DNA of 40,138 nucleotides from an uncultured Porphyromonas sp. (GTDB taxonomy: Bacteria; Bacteroidota; Bacteroidia; Bacteroidales; Porphyromonadaceae). The stretch is from NCBI GenBank assembly GCA_902490315.1, contig CABUDK010000006.1, positions 1-40,138 on the forward strand. The letters are read 5' to 3'. The position numbers and the translations under genes were made by a program. The notes beneath the pieces are model-generated. The model did no database searches. It saw nothing but the letters and a program-made list of their open reading frames with translations, and was not told the origin of the DNA. Shown here one piece after another: positions 17,541 through 26,187 of the stretch. Each line of letters begins with the position of its first letter. Positions within the stretch are counted from its first letter, which is position 1.

Positions 17541-17571
17541 AACGTGAGTGTGTCTGCTTTTACAAATGTGT

Positions 17572-18600
17572 CTATTTAGTTTCCGCGGAGGCTTGCTCTT
17601 CGAGCTTGTCTACACGGCGCATCAGCTCAGGGAGTTTAGGCAGCATTGCGAAGGCACGTAGTGCCTTGCCTACAGGCATGGCGGGAGCACCCATTACGAC
17701 GCTGTGCGGCTGGAGACTGCCCAGTACGCCCGTCTGTCCACCGAGCTGCGAGTGGTCGCCCACGGTGAGGTGACCAGCTATGCCCACCTGACCGCCCAGC
17801 TGGCACCACTCCTTGATGTGTGCCGAGCCTGCTAGTCCCGCCTGGGCGGCGATGACTGTGTGCTCATCGACGGTGCAGTTGTGCGCAATCTGTACGAGGT
17901 TGTCGATCTTAACCCCCGAAGCGATGCGCGTCACGCCCATCGTAGCGCGATCGATGCAACTATTCGCACCTATCTCCACGTTGTCTCCTATCTCCACATG
18001 CCCTATCTGCGGGATCTTGTCATAGCCATGATCCGTAGGGGCAAAGCCGAAGCCATCGGCGCCAATCACTGTGCCCGAATGAATGCGGCAGTGATGGCCG
18101 ATGATGCTATCCGAGTAGAGTGTGACCCGTGGATGTAGTGTCGTGTGGTCACCAATAGAGCAGTTGGTCCCGATGACGCAGTGCGCCGAGATGATGACCT
18201 GCTCTCCCAGCTTAACATCCGCTTCGATGCAGACGTACGGGCCGATGATGCACTCCTTGGGGATCTCTACCGAAGGGTCTACGATAGCCGTCGGGTGGAC
18301 GCCCGTCCAGTGAGGCTCCTGCTGAGAGACGTAGAGTCGCATCAGCTGTGAGAGCGTCTCGTAAGGGTTTGCCACACGGATCAACGTCGTAGAGCAGGGC
18401 TGTGTCGGAGCAAATCGCTCATCGACGAGTACCGCTGAGGCATGTGTCGTGTAGAGGTAGGGCTCGTACTTCATATTGGCTAGGAAGCTCAAGTCTCCCG
18501 CCTTCGCCTGCTCAATGCCTGCGAAGCCTTGTAGCTGAGCCGTGCCGTCGCCCTCTAGCGTACCTCCGATTAGCTTGGCAATGTCTGCAACTGTGTACAT
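17572..18600 (-). CDS. lpxD: UDP-3-O-acylglucosamine N-acyltransferase
   Basis: This 342-residue protein has an N-terminal uridine-binding region (FAGIEQAKAGDLSFLANMKY, ASAVLVDE), then hexapeptide repeats forming a left-handed beta helix (about 100-310). The catalytic His is His240 in NLVQIAHNCTVDEHTVIAAQ. ADGFGFAP (181-188) is a typical LpxD motif. A C-terminal helix (LPKLPELMRRVDKLEEQ) completes the trimer fold. It adds the second 3-hydroxyacyl chain, to the 2-amino group, right after LpxC acts. It lies 14 bp after pyrF and 31 bp before lpxC-fabZ; all appear co-transcribed. Confidence 0.96.
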   Translation of the reverse strand: MYTVADIAKLIGGTLEGDGTAQLQGFAGIEQAKAGDLSFLANMKYEPYLYTTHASAVLVDERFAPTQPCSTTLIRVANPYETLSQLMRLYVSQQEPHWTGVHPTAIVDPSVEIPKECIIGPYVCIEADVKLGEQVIISAHCVIGTNCSIGDHTTLHPRVTLYSDSIIGHHCRIHSGTVIGADGFGFAPTDHGYDKIPQIGHVEIGDNVEIGANSCIDRATMGVTRIASGVKIDNLVQIAHNCTVDEHTVIAAQAGLAGSAHIKEWCQLGGQVGIAGHLTVGDHSQLGGQTGVLGSLQPHSVVMGAPAMPVGKALRAFAMLPKLPELMRRVDKLEEQASAETK

Positions 18601-18614
18601 CTACCTTATATATA

Positions 18615-19448
18615 TTAGTCTATGATACCCTTGTCTATGAGCGTCTGCTCCATCTGGCGTGCTAGGTCTGAGGCAGCCTGTGCAGCAGCCGATGCAAAGC
18701 GCTCGTCATTGCCGGCATAGATGATACCACGCGAACTATTGACGATTAGCCCGCAGTCGCTCGTCATCGCATGCTCTGCGACCGCCTCCAGGCTACCACC
18801 CTGAGCACCTACACCAGGTACGAGGAGGAACGCATTAGGAGCCACCGCCCGCACACGCTCCATCAGATTGCTCTGCGTAGCTCCTACGACAAACATAATA
18901 TGGTCGGCACCCTCCCAGCTTAGAGCCGTCCGGAGTACCTGCTCGAAGAGGCAAGTCTCCTCGCCCGTATGGAGCATCTGAAAGTCCTGCGCCCCCTGAT
19001 TGCTCGTCAAGGCTAGTAGGATCACCCACTTGTCGCTATACTCTAGGAAAGGTAGCACACTGTCGCTACCCATGTAGGGAGCCACGGTGAGAGCATCGAC
19101 CTTAAAGTTCTCGTAGAAGGCACGCGCATACATCTTGCTCGTATTGCCTATGTCGCCACGCTTAGCATCTGCGATGATCAGCTGCTCGGGATAATTCTGA
19201 CGTATATAGTCTACCGTATCACCAAAGACCTGCATGCCGAAGGCTCCAAGCGTTTCATAAAAAGCTAAGTTGAGCTTGAAGGCTATGGCATACTGTGCTG
19301 TGGCATCGATGATAGCTTTGTTAAAGTCCAGGATAGGATTATCCCCCTTCAGCAGGTGCGGAGGCAACTTCTGTATATCTGGATCGAGACCCACGCAGAG
19401 ATAGCTCCGCTTGGCTCGTATTTGTTCTATGATTTGCTCGCGATTCAT
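18615..19448 (-). CDS. pyrF: Orotidine 5'-phosphate decarboxylase (type 2)
   Basis: At 277 residues this fits the longer type 2 group. It carries YLCVGLDPDIQKLP near the N-terminus and the catalytic IIADAKRGDIGNTS (Asp94, Lys96, Asp99). PYMGSDSVLPF and a phosphate-binding LLVPGVGAQGG follow. The enzyme makes UMP from OMP, the last step of de novo pyrimidine synthesis. It is the first gene of the operon leading into lpxD, a pairing that supplies UMP and uses UDP-GlcNAc, though a regulatory link is inference. The start ATG lies at 19446-19448; no convincing promoter was found, only TACCTTAG (minus, 19495-19502). Confidence 0.95.
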   Translation of the reverse strand: MNREQIIEQIRAKRSYLCVGLDPDIQKLPPHLLKGDNPILDFNKAIIDATAQYAIAFKLNLAFYETLGAFGMQVFGDTVDYIRQNYPEQLIIADAKRGDIGNTSKMYARAFYENFKVDALTVAPYMGSDSVLPFLEYSDKWVILLALTSNQGAQDFQMLHTGEETCLFEQVLRTALSWEGADHIMFVVGATQSNLMERVRAVAPNAFLLVPGVGAQGGSLEAVAEHAMTSDCGLIVNSSRGIIYAGNDERFASAAAQAASDLARQMEQTLIDKGIID

Positions 19449-19676
19449 GAGATAATCTACTGTTTATTTGGAGTGAGTAGTCATATATGGTCTACTAAGG
19501 TAGTGAAAAAGTATCACATAGGTGTCACCCGCCAGATAGTATAGATATGGCAATCTGGTGCTAGACACCTGTAAATGTGCGAGAAGAAGTCCTGAGGAAG
19601 CTACGTTGGGGAACTCCTTACGAAGCTACAGATGACAGCGTCAAGTGCATCACTACATAGTAATATAGTAACGCAA
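19449..19676. other. Intergenic stretch without a gene
   Basis: This gap between the pyrF start and the rplY terminator has no supported reading frame. It holds a weak -7-like TACCTTAG (minus strand, 19495-19502) that could serve pyrF, and a short AGTAG/CTACT inverted repeat at about 19475-19495. Nothing else stands out. Confidence 0.5.
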
Positions 19677-19717
19677 AGGAGAGCCTACACCCCGTATGAG
19701 GGACTGTAGGCTCTCCT
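19677..19717 (-). terminator. Hairpin terminator of rplY
   Basis: AGGAGAGCCTACA (19677-19689) and TGTAGGCTCTCCT (19705-19717) make a perfect 13-bp stem with a 15-nt loop, 64 bp beyond the rplY stop codon. It is one of the strongest hairpins in the window. Confidence 0.75.
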
Positions 19718-19780
19718 CGTATTGACTCTAGACGTCACGCTATATGTGATAGCTAGATATCTCTCTGTGTCGGGACTAGA

Positions 19781-20413
19781 TTACTCGTTGTGTTCTTCAG
19801 AATCGCTGTGCTCCTCGCCTTCAGTCTCCTCAAAGTCAGCAGCTGCAACATCCTTACCTCGTGCTGCACGTGTCAGCTTGACACCACAAACGACAGCTTG
19901 TGGAGCGTCTACCAGCTCGAGACCCTCGAAGGAGAGCTCGTGAACCTGGATAGTCTTACCCAGTTTTAGGGTAGTCACGTCGATGACTAGATTCTCGGGG
20001 ATTTTGTCGTAGATCGCACGTACACGCAGTGTACGCTTCTCACGAACCAGCTTACCACCAGCTTTAACACCAGCGGCGTGACCATCAAGTACGACAGGTA
20101 CATTCATGACGATAGGCTTCTCATCGCTTACCTCGTAGAGGTCCGCGTGGAGCGTCCTGTCACTTACTGGGTGGAACTGAACCTCCTTCAGTACAGCCTT
20201 ATACTGCTTACCCTCTACGTCTAGCTCGATGAGATAGATGTCAGGCGTGTAGATCAGCTTGTTGAGGTCGTCAGCCTTGACGACGAGATGCTGTGTCTCG
20301 CTACCCCCATAGAGGACTACAGGTACGAGACCCTCACGACGGAGAGCCTTGGTAGCTTTCTTGCCGAGCTGGTCGGCTTTGCGCGCAGTGGCGCTGAGCT
20401 TAAAATGCTTCAT
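19781..20413 (-). CDS. rplY: 50S ribosomal protein L25 (long, CTC type)
   Basis: At 210 residues this is the long form. An N-terminal L25 domain that binds 5S rRNA spans about 1-95 (GLVPVVLYGGSETQHLVVKA, then VQFHPVSDRTLHADLYEV). It is followed by the TL5/CTC-type beta domain (95-190: NVPVVLDGHAAGVKAGGKLV, DVTTLKLGKTIQVHELSF). The C-terminus is a Glu/Asp-rich acidic tail (residues 195-210), common in Bacteroidota homologues. It stands alone as a single-gene transcript with its own promoter (20601-20631) and terminator (19677-19717). The 5' leader is about 180 nt. Confidence 0.95.
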   Translation of the reverse strand: MKHFKLSATARKADQLGKKATKALRREGLVPVVLYGGSETQHLVVKADDLNKLIYTPDIYLIELDVEGKQYKAVLKEVQFHPVSDRTLHADLYEVSDEKPIVMNVPVVLDGHAAGVKAGGKLVREKRTLRVRAIYDKIPENLVIDVTTLKLGKTIQVHELSFEGLELVDAPQAVVCGVKLTRAARGKDVAAADFEETEGEEHSDSEEHNE

Positions 20414-20600
20414 TAGTACAAATAGTTAGTGTTACTCAAAATTAGTCTTGCTAATCTCCCATTACACTGTGGCACTCTGCCAGAGCCTTTGCGTAGCATG
20501 TCAAACGGTGGTGTCAGACAGCGCATCAGCTCAGCTAGAGACCAAAGGCCCCGTCACACAAGAGCGGGGTGTACAGTTGGATTCATAGGAAAACCGTCCG

Positions 20601-20631
20601 CAAAGGTACAAATTTTCCAGAGATCCTCAAG
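20601..20631 (-). promoter_or_regulatory. Promoter of rplY
   Basis: Minus-strand TACCTTTG (20601-20608) is an exact TAnnTTTG -7 box. Nineteen bases upstream is CTTG (20628-20631), one mismatch from the TTTG -33 element. The start point would be near 20594, leaving a long leader that contains small hairpins such as CCCCG/CGGGG at 20548-20568. Confidence 0.6.
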
Positions 20632-20708
20632 CCCGCAAATCGAGTAGTATGATGAAACGAGTAACTCTGTATGGGGACGCACGGCTACTCGTTCCCTCTA
20701 ATTTATAA

Positions 20709-20905
20709 TTCCTCCGACCTATTCCCCATTTCCCAGGGAAGAAAGAAAAATTTCCTCGGAGGAATCAACTGAAACTTCGGAAGAATCAAACGATAAGTCC
20801 GAAGAATCAAACGATAAGTCCGAAGAATTTTTCCTTTCCTCCCTGGAAAATGAAAAATATCCACGGAGGAAATCCCCAATAGCTCCGGAGGAAATCGGAA
20901 AGTAG
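20709..20905 (+). repeat. Copy C of the intergenic repeat with tandem 21-bp units
   Basis: Three 21-bp units lie at 20765-20785, 20786-20806 and 20807-20827; the last two are identical to each other. The flanks repeat TTCCTCGGAGGAA and CTCCGGAGGAAATC. Unlike copies A and B, the clear hairpin pairs TTTCCTCCCTGG (20835-20846) with CCACGGAGGAAA (20861-20872), 11 of 12 bases. The element ends about 120 bp from the stop of the DUF4374 gene. Beside it, 20656-20693 is a small AACGAGTA/TACTCGTT hairpin enclosing GGGGACGCACGG, a fragment related to the element at 25373-25496. Confidence 0.8.
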
Positions 20906-21025
20906 ACGGGACGGGTAAGGAGGGGGGGCTTGTATCTCCTCTTTTGCTCAAAACGCTCATACCAAGAAAGGGAACCTCTCTACAAGAGAGAGAGCCCCTT
21001 CCAAATCAAAACCTAATTGAAATAA

Positions 21026-22456
21026 TTAGAAGATAGCGGTGAATACGTTTTCGGATCCACTGACTAGCTTGGCGCCGAGCTGTGGCTTCGCCTGGGTATT
21101 CTTGACGTCCCAAATATAGACGTTGCCATCGTAGCTGCTAAAGTTGGGACCGACTGGTGTGATAGCGAAATAGATCTTACCATTGCGGATAGCTGCCTCT
21201 TGGTACTGGAAGAAGTAGGTGTGGCTTGGCACCTCTAGGTCCATCACCGCTCCTGTATTGAGGTCTACTCGAGCAATGCCCCATGGATACTGAGGTATCT
21301 CATTACCGTGTGGGTCGGTGTAGGTGGTAATAGGCTTGGCATCTCCCTTTTCGTAGGGTACAAAGGCGATCCCATCGCCAGCGTAGAACCAGCCAATGCT
21401 TCTGGCCTTACTGTGTCCGCACTTGCCTGCGATATCGATGGACCAGTCTTGGTACTCACCATCCTTGATCTTGAGCATATAGACCTTGCCACCCTCAAAA
21501 CCTGTCAACTGGTAGATGGTCTTGCCATCCTCAGCGAGGAACATATTGCGAGAGCGATAGCCTGTGGTGGAGCCTACCTCCTCCTTATAGAATATGGTCT
21601 TTGGATTCTTAAAGCTTGGGTAGTCAAATATCAAGGTAGCGGTCTTGCCGGTTGACTTAACCGTTTTCTTACCTGGCACCTTGTCAAGTGACTCGATCTT
21701 ACTGATCTGTGCACCGAAGTAGATCTTACCATCAGTGATCACTGGGGAGTGGATGCGAGAGATGAAGTAGCCTTGCTTATCCAACTCGGGTAGGCTGACG
21801 GTACCCTTATTATTGTTGCCTAGCTTCATCGCGGTATTATCTAGGATCACGATGTTGTAGGCGCCACCAATAGATGCGGCAGTGCCAGGAGCATCCTTAT
21901 CGAGTACTTGGCCGGAAGCATCGAAGCGAACGGGGCTTATCTCGTGAACGGAAGAATAGTGGGTGCCTGGCAACAGGGCAAAGCGCATATTGCTATTTCC
22001 GATCACATTCTGTGAGCGTACGGTGGTGCGTAGCTCAAACTTCTTGGTAGCCTTATTGTAGATCACATTGGTGATATCGCCTACACGATAGGTGAGGCTG
22101 TAGAGGAAGCCATCGCTACTTCTATAAGCGTGTGGTGCTCTCGCATCGGAGACCAATGGGAAGGCATCCTTACCACCTACGATGGTCACATTGGGATCAT
22201 CGAGCTTGTCAAACTGGTGGAGGTAGAAGTTGTTGGTGCGAGCGTTGTAGCCTACGGTATATCCGATGTAGAAGTCAAGGTTGTCCTTGCTCTCGTACGT
22301 GCCTGCAGTGGTGATGTCGGCTCCGACGATGTTTGTTCCATTACCTGGATTTAGTGGGTCGATACGCTGCTCTTGCTCATCATCGCAACTGGAGAAGAGC
22401 GTGGCAAAGAGCGCGATGGCCCCTACGGTAAAGAGGTTTTTGATAGTTCGTTTCAT
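21026..22456 (-). CDS. DUF4374 lipoprotein, partner of the upstream TonB-dependent receptor
   Basis: The frame is open from 22594, but the ATG at 22454-22456 gives a clean lipoprotein signal (MKRTIKNLFTVGAIALFATL, then FSSC) and 476 residues. The body has DUF4374 features: an initial IVGADITTAGTYESKDNLDF stretch and repeated blade-like strands with a propeller pattern (SRNMFLAEDGKTIYQLTGF, GKIYFAITPVGPNFSSYDG). It lies 37 bp after a TonB-dependent receptor. In Bacteroidota, DUF4374 genes are often next to such receptors in putative iron or siderophore loci (family knowledge). It is therefore likely a surface-exposed binding lipoprotein for the same ligand. No ligand motif is visible. Confidence 0.85.
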   Translation of the reverse strand: MKRTIKNLFTVGAIALFATLFSSCDDEQEQRIDPLNPGNGTNIVGADITTAGTYESKDNLDFYIGYTVGYNARTNNFYLHQFDKLDDPNVTIVGGKDAFPLVSDARAPHAYRSSDGFLYSLTYRVGDITNVIYNKATKKFELRTTVRSQNVIGNSNMRFALLPGTHYSSVHEISPVRFDASGQVLDKDAPGTAASIGGAYNIVILDNTAMKLGNNNKGTVSLPELDKQGYFISRIHSPVITDGKIYFGAQISKIESLDKVPGKKTVKSTGKTATLIFDYPSFKNPKTIFYKEEVGSTTGYRSRNMFLAEDGKTIYQLTGFEGGKVYMLKIKDGEYQDWSIDIAGKCGHSKARSIGWFYAGDGIAFVPYEKGDAKPITTYTDPHGNEIPQYPWGIARVDLNTGAVMDLEVPSHTYFFQYQEAAIRNGKIYFAITPVGPNFSSYDGNVYIWDVKNTQAKPQLGAKLVSGSENVFTAIF

Positions 22457-22493
22457 ACTATTGTTTTCTATAAAGTGAATAAAGTGTTGTCTC

Positions 22494-24947
22494 TTATTGC
22501 AGTGTATAGACCAGCTTGCCAAAGAAGGCACGACCGGGCTTTTGCAGTGCATAGTTGTCGAATATCTGCTGATTGAAGATGTTCTTTGCGTCAAAGCTGA
22601 CGGTGAGTGCCCCCTTGAGCAGTGTATAGCTGACGGATAGGCTCACTGGTGACTGATGCGGCACATAAGGGGTGCTGTAGATCACAAGATCTACGGGGAA
22701 CTTGCTTACGTAGAATAGATTGGCACCGAGAGTGAGGGTATTGCCTTCGGCTCCGAGATTGGGTATCAGGTAGCGGAGATTGAGATTGGCCTTGTGTGGA
22801 GGCTCGTGCCGTAGGGGCAGCCCGTAGATCGACTCGTTGCGATTGTTGTAGGTCGCCTTGGTATAGGAGTAGCTCCCGGTGAGGAAGAGCTTATCCCATA
22901 GTGAGAGCGAGCACTCGGTGTCAATGCCACGGCTCAGGATATTGTCCACATTTTCGAATTGCGAATAATCGGCCAGAGCCCCGATCATCACTTTCTCTCG
23001 AATCATATCGCGCGTGTCACGCACGAATAGCGTACCCGACCCGCTGATGCCTAGAGGGCCTAAATGGTAGGTGCCAAAGTTGGTGCCGAGGTTGAAGTTA
23101 TTGCTTCGCTCGGGCTTTAGATTGGGCATCTGAGAGACGTTGGAGGCGACATTGCCAAATAGCTCTAGCTCGCTGGGGAGTCGTATGGCCCGCTCGGCCG
23201 AAGCGTGTAGATAGAGACCATCTAGCACCTTGTAGGAGAGGGTACCGCCTACTCCGTGAAAGGAGGTGGCACTCTCCACGGGGGTATTCTCCAGCTTACC
23301 AGTTGTGGGGTTAATCAGCTCCATGATGGCGTGTACCTGCTGGTAGTACTGCTTGTAGAAGAGGGAGTTTTTCAGACGTCCCTCTAGCCAACTATCCTCA
23401 AGGGAGAGGGAGGCGATAGACTTCAAGGACTTCTTATTCTGGTCGGGCGGGGTGATGTACTTAGGCACTAGCGGGTCGTGACTATCACGTAGGAAGTAGG
23501 TGCCTTGCCACCTAGCTGTGAGGGTGTGGTGCTGTAGGAAGGTATAGGCCAAGCTCGTGCGAGTGGTAAAGGTATTGCTGATGTCGGTCTGCAGCGAGGG
23601 ACCACCTGTGAGTGGATTAAACACCTCTGCACCGAAGTCGGTCTTAATAGGCTGGTTATTGTTATCAACAATGGGATGCCCACTCCAATCGTAACGATAG
23701 GGGACGGTATCTACCACCACTCGATGATTATTGGTATAGCCTAGCTGGAGGTCGAGGGAGAGGCCATCGGTGAAGATGTCATCCTTACGGTAACTGGTCT
23801 CTACTGCCAGCATGCGGCTATTTCTATGGCGATTACCATAGACTCTATTCATACGAGCACCGTGCTGGATCTCTTTGTATCCGCCCGAGGCAATCAGGTT
23901 GAGGGAGAGCTGATCGACCCAACTGCGATCGTTCAGACTTAATGCCAAGCGGGTACCATAGTCGCGATAAGCATCGTGAAATCGACGTGCCTTATCGACC
24001 TTGGTCACCTGTCCATTGCCATGCTCATAGACGATGTCATCGCCCCACACCCAGTAGTTATTCTTACTATAATTATAGTAAAGCGAAGCGGAGAGCATAA
24101 ACCCATTCCCTAGGTAACAGCTACCGTAGAGATTGGCTAGGTGGGTATTGAACGAGCCCCCAGAGTAGGAGACAACGAGTTGATTGCTCTTGCGATTCTT
24201 AAGGATGATATTGATGGCACCACCCAGAGCATCATCAGAGAGATAGGCAGGCACCACACCTTTATAGACCTCTATGCGCTCAATCATCGAGGAGGGGATG
24301 CTACGCAGGGAGAAGCTACCTCCATAGCTACTTTGCGGGACACCATTGATGAATGTGCGGATCGATTCGCCCGACATCCCATTGATATTGACATTGGTGC
24401 GAGCCCCTAGACCGCCACTACTGCGGATGCGGGTGCCGGGGAGCCGATCGAGTACTTCGGAAGTGGAAAGGCTGAACTTACTAGAGACATCTAGCTCCAA
24501 CACATTAACGGAGAAGCCACTCAACTCAGTACGTCGCTTTGCCGACGTACCTGTTACCACGACTGTCCCCAGCTCTGTTTGACTAGATTTCACCTGATAG
24601 CGGAGCTCAAGAAGTGGCTTATTCAATGTGATCTTGTGCTGCTCGGGCTCTATGAAGAGAGAGGTGATATTGAGGAGGTACTTGCCACAAGGTATGTCAC
24701 GTAGCTCAAAGTTACCTTGCTCATCGGTGAGGGTGTGATAAGCTGTGCCGTCGAGCGAAATGGTAATGGCTGCGAGGTCTTCACTCCCGTGTCCCTCCAA
24801 CCTTCCACGGATTGTACCTACTTTGGGGGATTGAGCTTCTGCCGTAAAACTCAACATCCCACCAATAAGGAGGAGTAAACTAATAACTTTGCAATAGGCA
24901 TGTCGCTGTATGAAGTTGTATATCACGACCTTTATAGATACACTCAT
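22494..24947 (-). CDS. TonB-dependent outer-membrane receptor with carboxypeptidase-regulatory-like domain
   Basis: This 817-residue protein has a signal sequence ending FTAEAQ (residue 39), preceded by a charged extension of about 20 residues. A CarboxypepD-reg-like beta sandwich follows (about 44-120: TIRGRLEGHGSEDLAAITIS, GNFELRDIPCGKYLLNI). Next come a TonB-box-like TELGTVVVTG (124-133) and the plug domain (STSEVLDRLPGTRIRSSGG, NVNINGMSG, MIERIEVYKGVVPAYLSDDA, GGAINIIL). The remainder forms the 22-stranded barrel, with NLKPERSNNFNLGTNFG near the end. The protein imports a scarce ligand through the outer membrane using TonB energy. The DUF4374 partner suggests iron, haem or a siderophore, which is inference. 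No SusD homologue is present, so a glycan substrate is less likely. Confidence 0.93.
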   Translation of the reverse strand: MSVSIKVVIYNFIQRHAYCKVISLLLLIGGMLSFTAEAQSPKVGTIRGRLEGHGSEDLAAITISLDGTAYHTLTDEQGNFELRDIPCGKYLLNITSLFIEPEQHKITLNKPLLELRYQVKSSQTELGTVVVTGTSAKRRTELSGFSVNVLELDVSSKFSLSTSEVLDRLPGTRIRSSGGLGARTNVNINGMSGESIRTFINGVPQSSYGGSFSLRSIPSSMIERIEVYKGVVPAYLSDDALGGAINIILKNRKSNQLVVSYSGGSFNTHLANLYGSCYLGNGFMLSASLYYNYSKNNYWVWGDDIVYEHGNGQVTKVDKARRFHDAYRDYGTRLALSLNDRSWVDQLSLNLIASGGYKEIQHGARMNRVYGNRHRNSRMLAVETSYRKDDIFTDGLSLDLQLGYTNNHRVVVDTVPYRYDWSGHPIVDNNNQPIKTDFGAEVFNPLTGGPSLQTDISNTFTTRTSLAYTFLQHHTLTARWQGTYFLRDSHDPLVPKYITPPDQNKKSLKSIASLSLEDSWLEGRLKNSLFYKQYYQQVHAIMELINPTTGKLENTPVESATSFHGVGGTLSYKVLDGLYLHASAERAIRLPSELELFGNVASNVSQMPNLKPERSNNFNLGTNFGTYHLGPLGISGSGTLFVRDTRDMIREKVMIGALADYSQFENVDNILSRGIDTECSLSLWDKLFLTGSYSYTKATYNNRNESIYGLPLRHEPPHKANLNLRYLIPNLGAEGNTLTLGANLFYVSKFPVDLVIYSTPYVPHQSPVSLSVSYTLLKGALTVSFDAKNIFNQQIFDNYALQKPGRAFFGKLVYTLQ

Positions 24948-24978
24948 TGTGAAGGGGACTCGATTTTAACGTACTTCA

Positions 24979-25010
24979 CAAAGCTACCCCCATATCTCAC
25001 ACCCCGCAAT
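24979..25010 (-). promoter_or_regulatory. Promoter of the TonB receptor-DUF4374 unit
   Basis: Minus-strand TAGCTTTG (24979-24986) fits the -7 consensus, and ATTG (25007-25010) lies 20 bases upstream, one mismatch from TTTG. The ATG is about 32 bp downstream. No inverted repeat resembling a Fur box was recognised. Confidence 0.5.
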
Positions 25011-25107
25011 ACCTAAAAGGGGCTATTTCTCTCGTCCTATCACCCCAAGCAATAGCTCGACCAACTTCAGGGAGGACCACGTATGACAATACGTTTGAAT
25101 ACAGAAA

Positions 25108-25141
25108 CAGGGTGCAAATCACATACGTGACTTGCACCCTG
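25108..25141 (-). terminator. Terminator downstream of tRNA-Ser
   Basis: CAGGGTGCAAATCAC (25108-25122) pairs with GTGACTTGCACCCTG (25127-25141) around a 4-nt loop. The single mismatch is a G-U pair in minus-strand RNA, and TTTCTGT follows the stem in that direction. Both points favour termination of the tRNA transcript 13 bp upstream. Confidence 0.8.
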
Positions 25142-25153
25142 CTGTTCTTTTTG

Positions 25154-25238
25154 CGGAGAGGGAGGGATTCGAACCCCCGGACCCGTGAAGGTCAACGGTT
25201 TTCAAGACCGCCGCGATCGACCACTCTGCCACCTCTCC
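25154..25238 (-). tRNA. tRNA-Ser (anticodon UGA)
   Basis: Read on the minus strand, an 85-nt class II tRNA folds with acceptor arms GGAGAGG and CCTCTCC. The anticodon arm is CGGTC-TTGAAAA-CCG, with anticodon TGA. A long variable arm and the T arm GGGGGTTCGAATCCC complete it. The long variable arm and UGA anticodon identify a serine tRNA reading UCN codons. The CCA end is not encoded. It has its own promoter at 25300-25330 and terminator at 25108-25141. Confidence 0.95.
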
Positions 25239-25299
25239 TTGCTTGATGACTGAAGGAATATCCCCCGTCTGTAAGCATGCATCTCTATTGATGCGGTTG

Positions 25300-25330
25300 C
25301 AAAGATACTACATTTTCCTCAATAAACAAG
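25300..25330 (-). promoter_or_regulatory. Promoter of tRNA-Ser
   Basis: Minus-strand TATCTTTG (25300-25307) is an exact -7 box. CTTG (25327-25330) is 19 bases upstream, the same near-consensus -33 and spacing as in front of rplY. The tRNA 5' end lies about 60 bp downstream. Confidence 0.6.
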
Positions 25331-25372
25331 CCCCAGGCGTCAGCTCGACTTCGTAAATCTCACAAGTATCGA

Positions 25373-25496
25373 TTTGTAGGGACGCACGGTCTGTGCGTCC
25401 GTCCCCGTTAAGGCGTGACGAGTAACAACTTGACGCTGTAATCTTTAACACAACGGACGCTCCGACGGTTTGCGTCCGACCGTGCAGCCCTACAAA
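25373..25496. repeat. MITE-like inverted-repeat element (TTTGTAGGG family), copy 1
   Basis: This 124-bp element has ends TTTGTAGGGACGCACGGT and ACCGTGCAGCCCTACAAA, nearly perfect inverted repeats. Inside is a GGACGCAC/GTGCGTCC palindrome and a core that, read in reverse, matches 39606-39750 (CGTCCGTTGTGT, TTACAGCGTCAAGTT). It encodes nothing. It lies just beyond the rnfA stop. It is bracketed by GACTTCGTAAATCT (25347-25360) and AGATTTGCGAAATC (25522-25535), which are themselves roughly inverted, as if nested in an older palindrome. The gap 25239-25542 has no gene. Confidence 0.75.
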
Positions 25497-25542
25497 GGGT
25501 TACTCGTCTCATCCGATTACCAGATTTGCGAAATCTAGAATA

Positions 25543-26124
25543 CTAGATAGCTGCTAGACCTGAGAAGCCCATGAAGGCCATCGCTAGGATACCAGCGGTG
25601 ATGAGGGCGATGGGAGTACCCTTCATAGCGCGTGGCGTGCTGCCGGTCTTGGCTAGCTGCTCGCGGATACCAGCGAAGATGACCATAGCGAGGAGGAAGC
25701 CGATACCGATGGAGACGGCATACATGAGTGACTCAGCATAGGTGAACTCCTTCTGGATGACGAGGATGGCGACACCCAGTACGCAGCAGTTTGTCGTGAT
25801 CAGCGGAAGGAAGACTCCGAGCGCCTGATAGAGTGCCGGGGAGATCTTCTTGATGATCATCTCGATCATCTGCACGAGCGTAGCGATGACGAGAATGAAG
25901 GCGATAGTCTGCAGGAATTCGAGTCCCAGTGGAACTAATATATAGCTCTGTACGAGCCAGGTGACCATCGTCGCTAGTAGCAAGACGAAGGTGACGGCAG
26001 CACCCATACCTGTGGCGGTGGAGACCTTCTTAGAAACACCTAAGAAGGGGCATATACCAAGGAACTGGGAGAGGACTACGTTGTTGACAAAGACAGCAAC
26101 GATGAATATGATGAGAAATTTCAT
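25543..26124 (-). CDS. rnfA: Rnf electron-transport complex subunit A
   Basis: This 193-residue, six-helix membrane protein is highly conserved: FVNNVVLSQFLGICPFLGVS at residues 12-31 and GVFLPLITTNCCVLGVAIL (103-121). The Cys residues in FLGIC and TTNCC lie in the membrane and, with those of RnfE, hold an intramembrane [2Fe-2S] cluster in the family. It is part of the ion-translocating ferredoxin:NAD+ oxidoreductase. It is the last gene of the rseC-rnfBCDGEA operon, 63 bp after rnfE, and is followed by the MITE-like element. Confidence 0.96.
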   Translation of the reverse strand: MKFLIIFIVAVFVNNVVLSQFLGICPFLGVSKKVSTATGMGAAVTFVLLLATMVTWLVQSYILVPLGLEFLQTIAFILVIATLVQMIEMIIKKISPALYQALGVFLPLITTNCCVLGVAILVIQKEFTYAESLMYAVSIGIGFLLAMVIFAGIREQLAKTGSTPRAMKGTPIALITAGILAMAFMGFSGLAAI

Positions 26125-26187
26125 AGTAGTAAGTGTCTGTGTGGTGGGTAGTGGCTAGGGTTAGCCTTTACGTCTCGTGGGTTGGAT

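Noticed and set aside
20703..20960. 85-residue minus-strand open frame
   Set aside because: Produced by repeat copy C; no independent evidence of translation, kept only as a finding about frame conservation.
24948..25107. Fur-box search upstream of the TonB receptor
   Set aside because: No convincing inverted repeat found, so iron regulation is not claimed.
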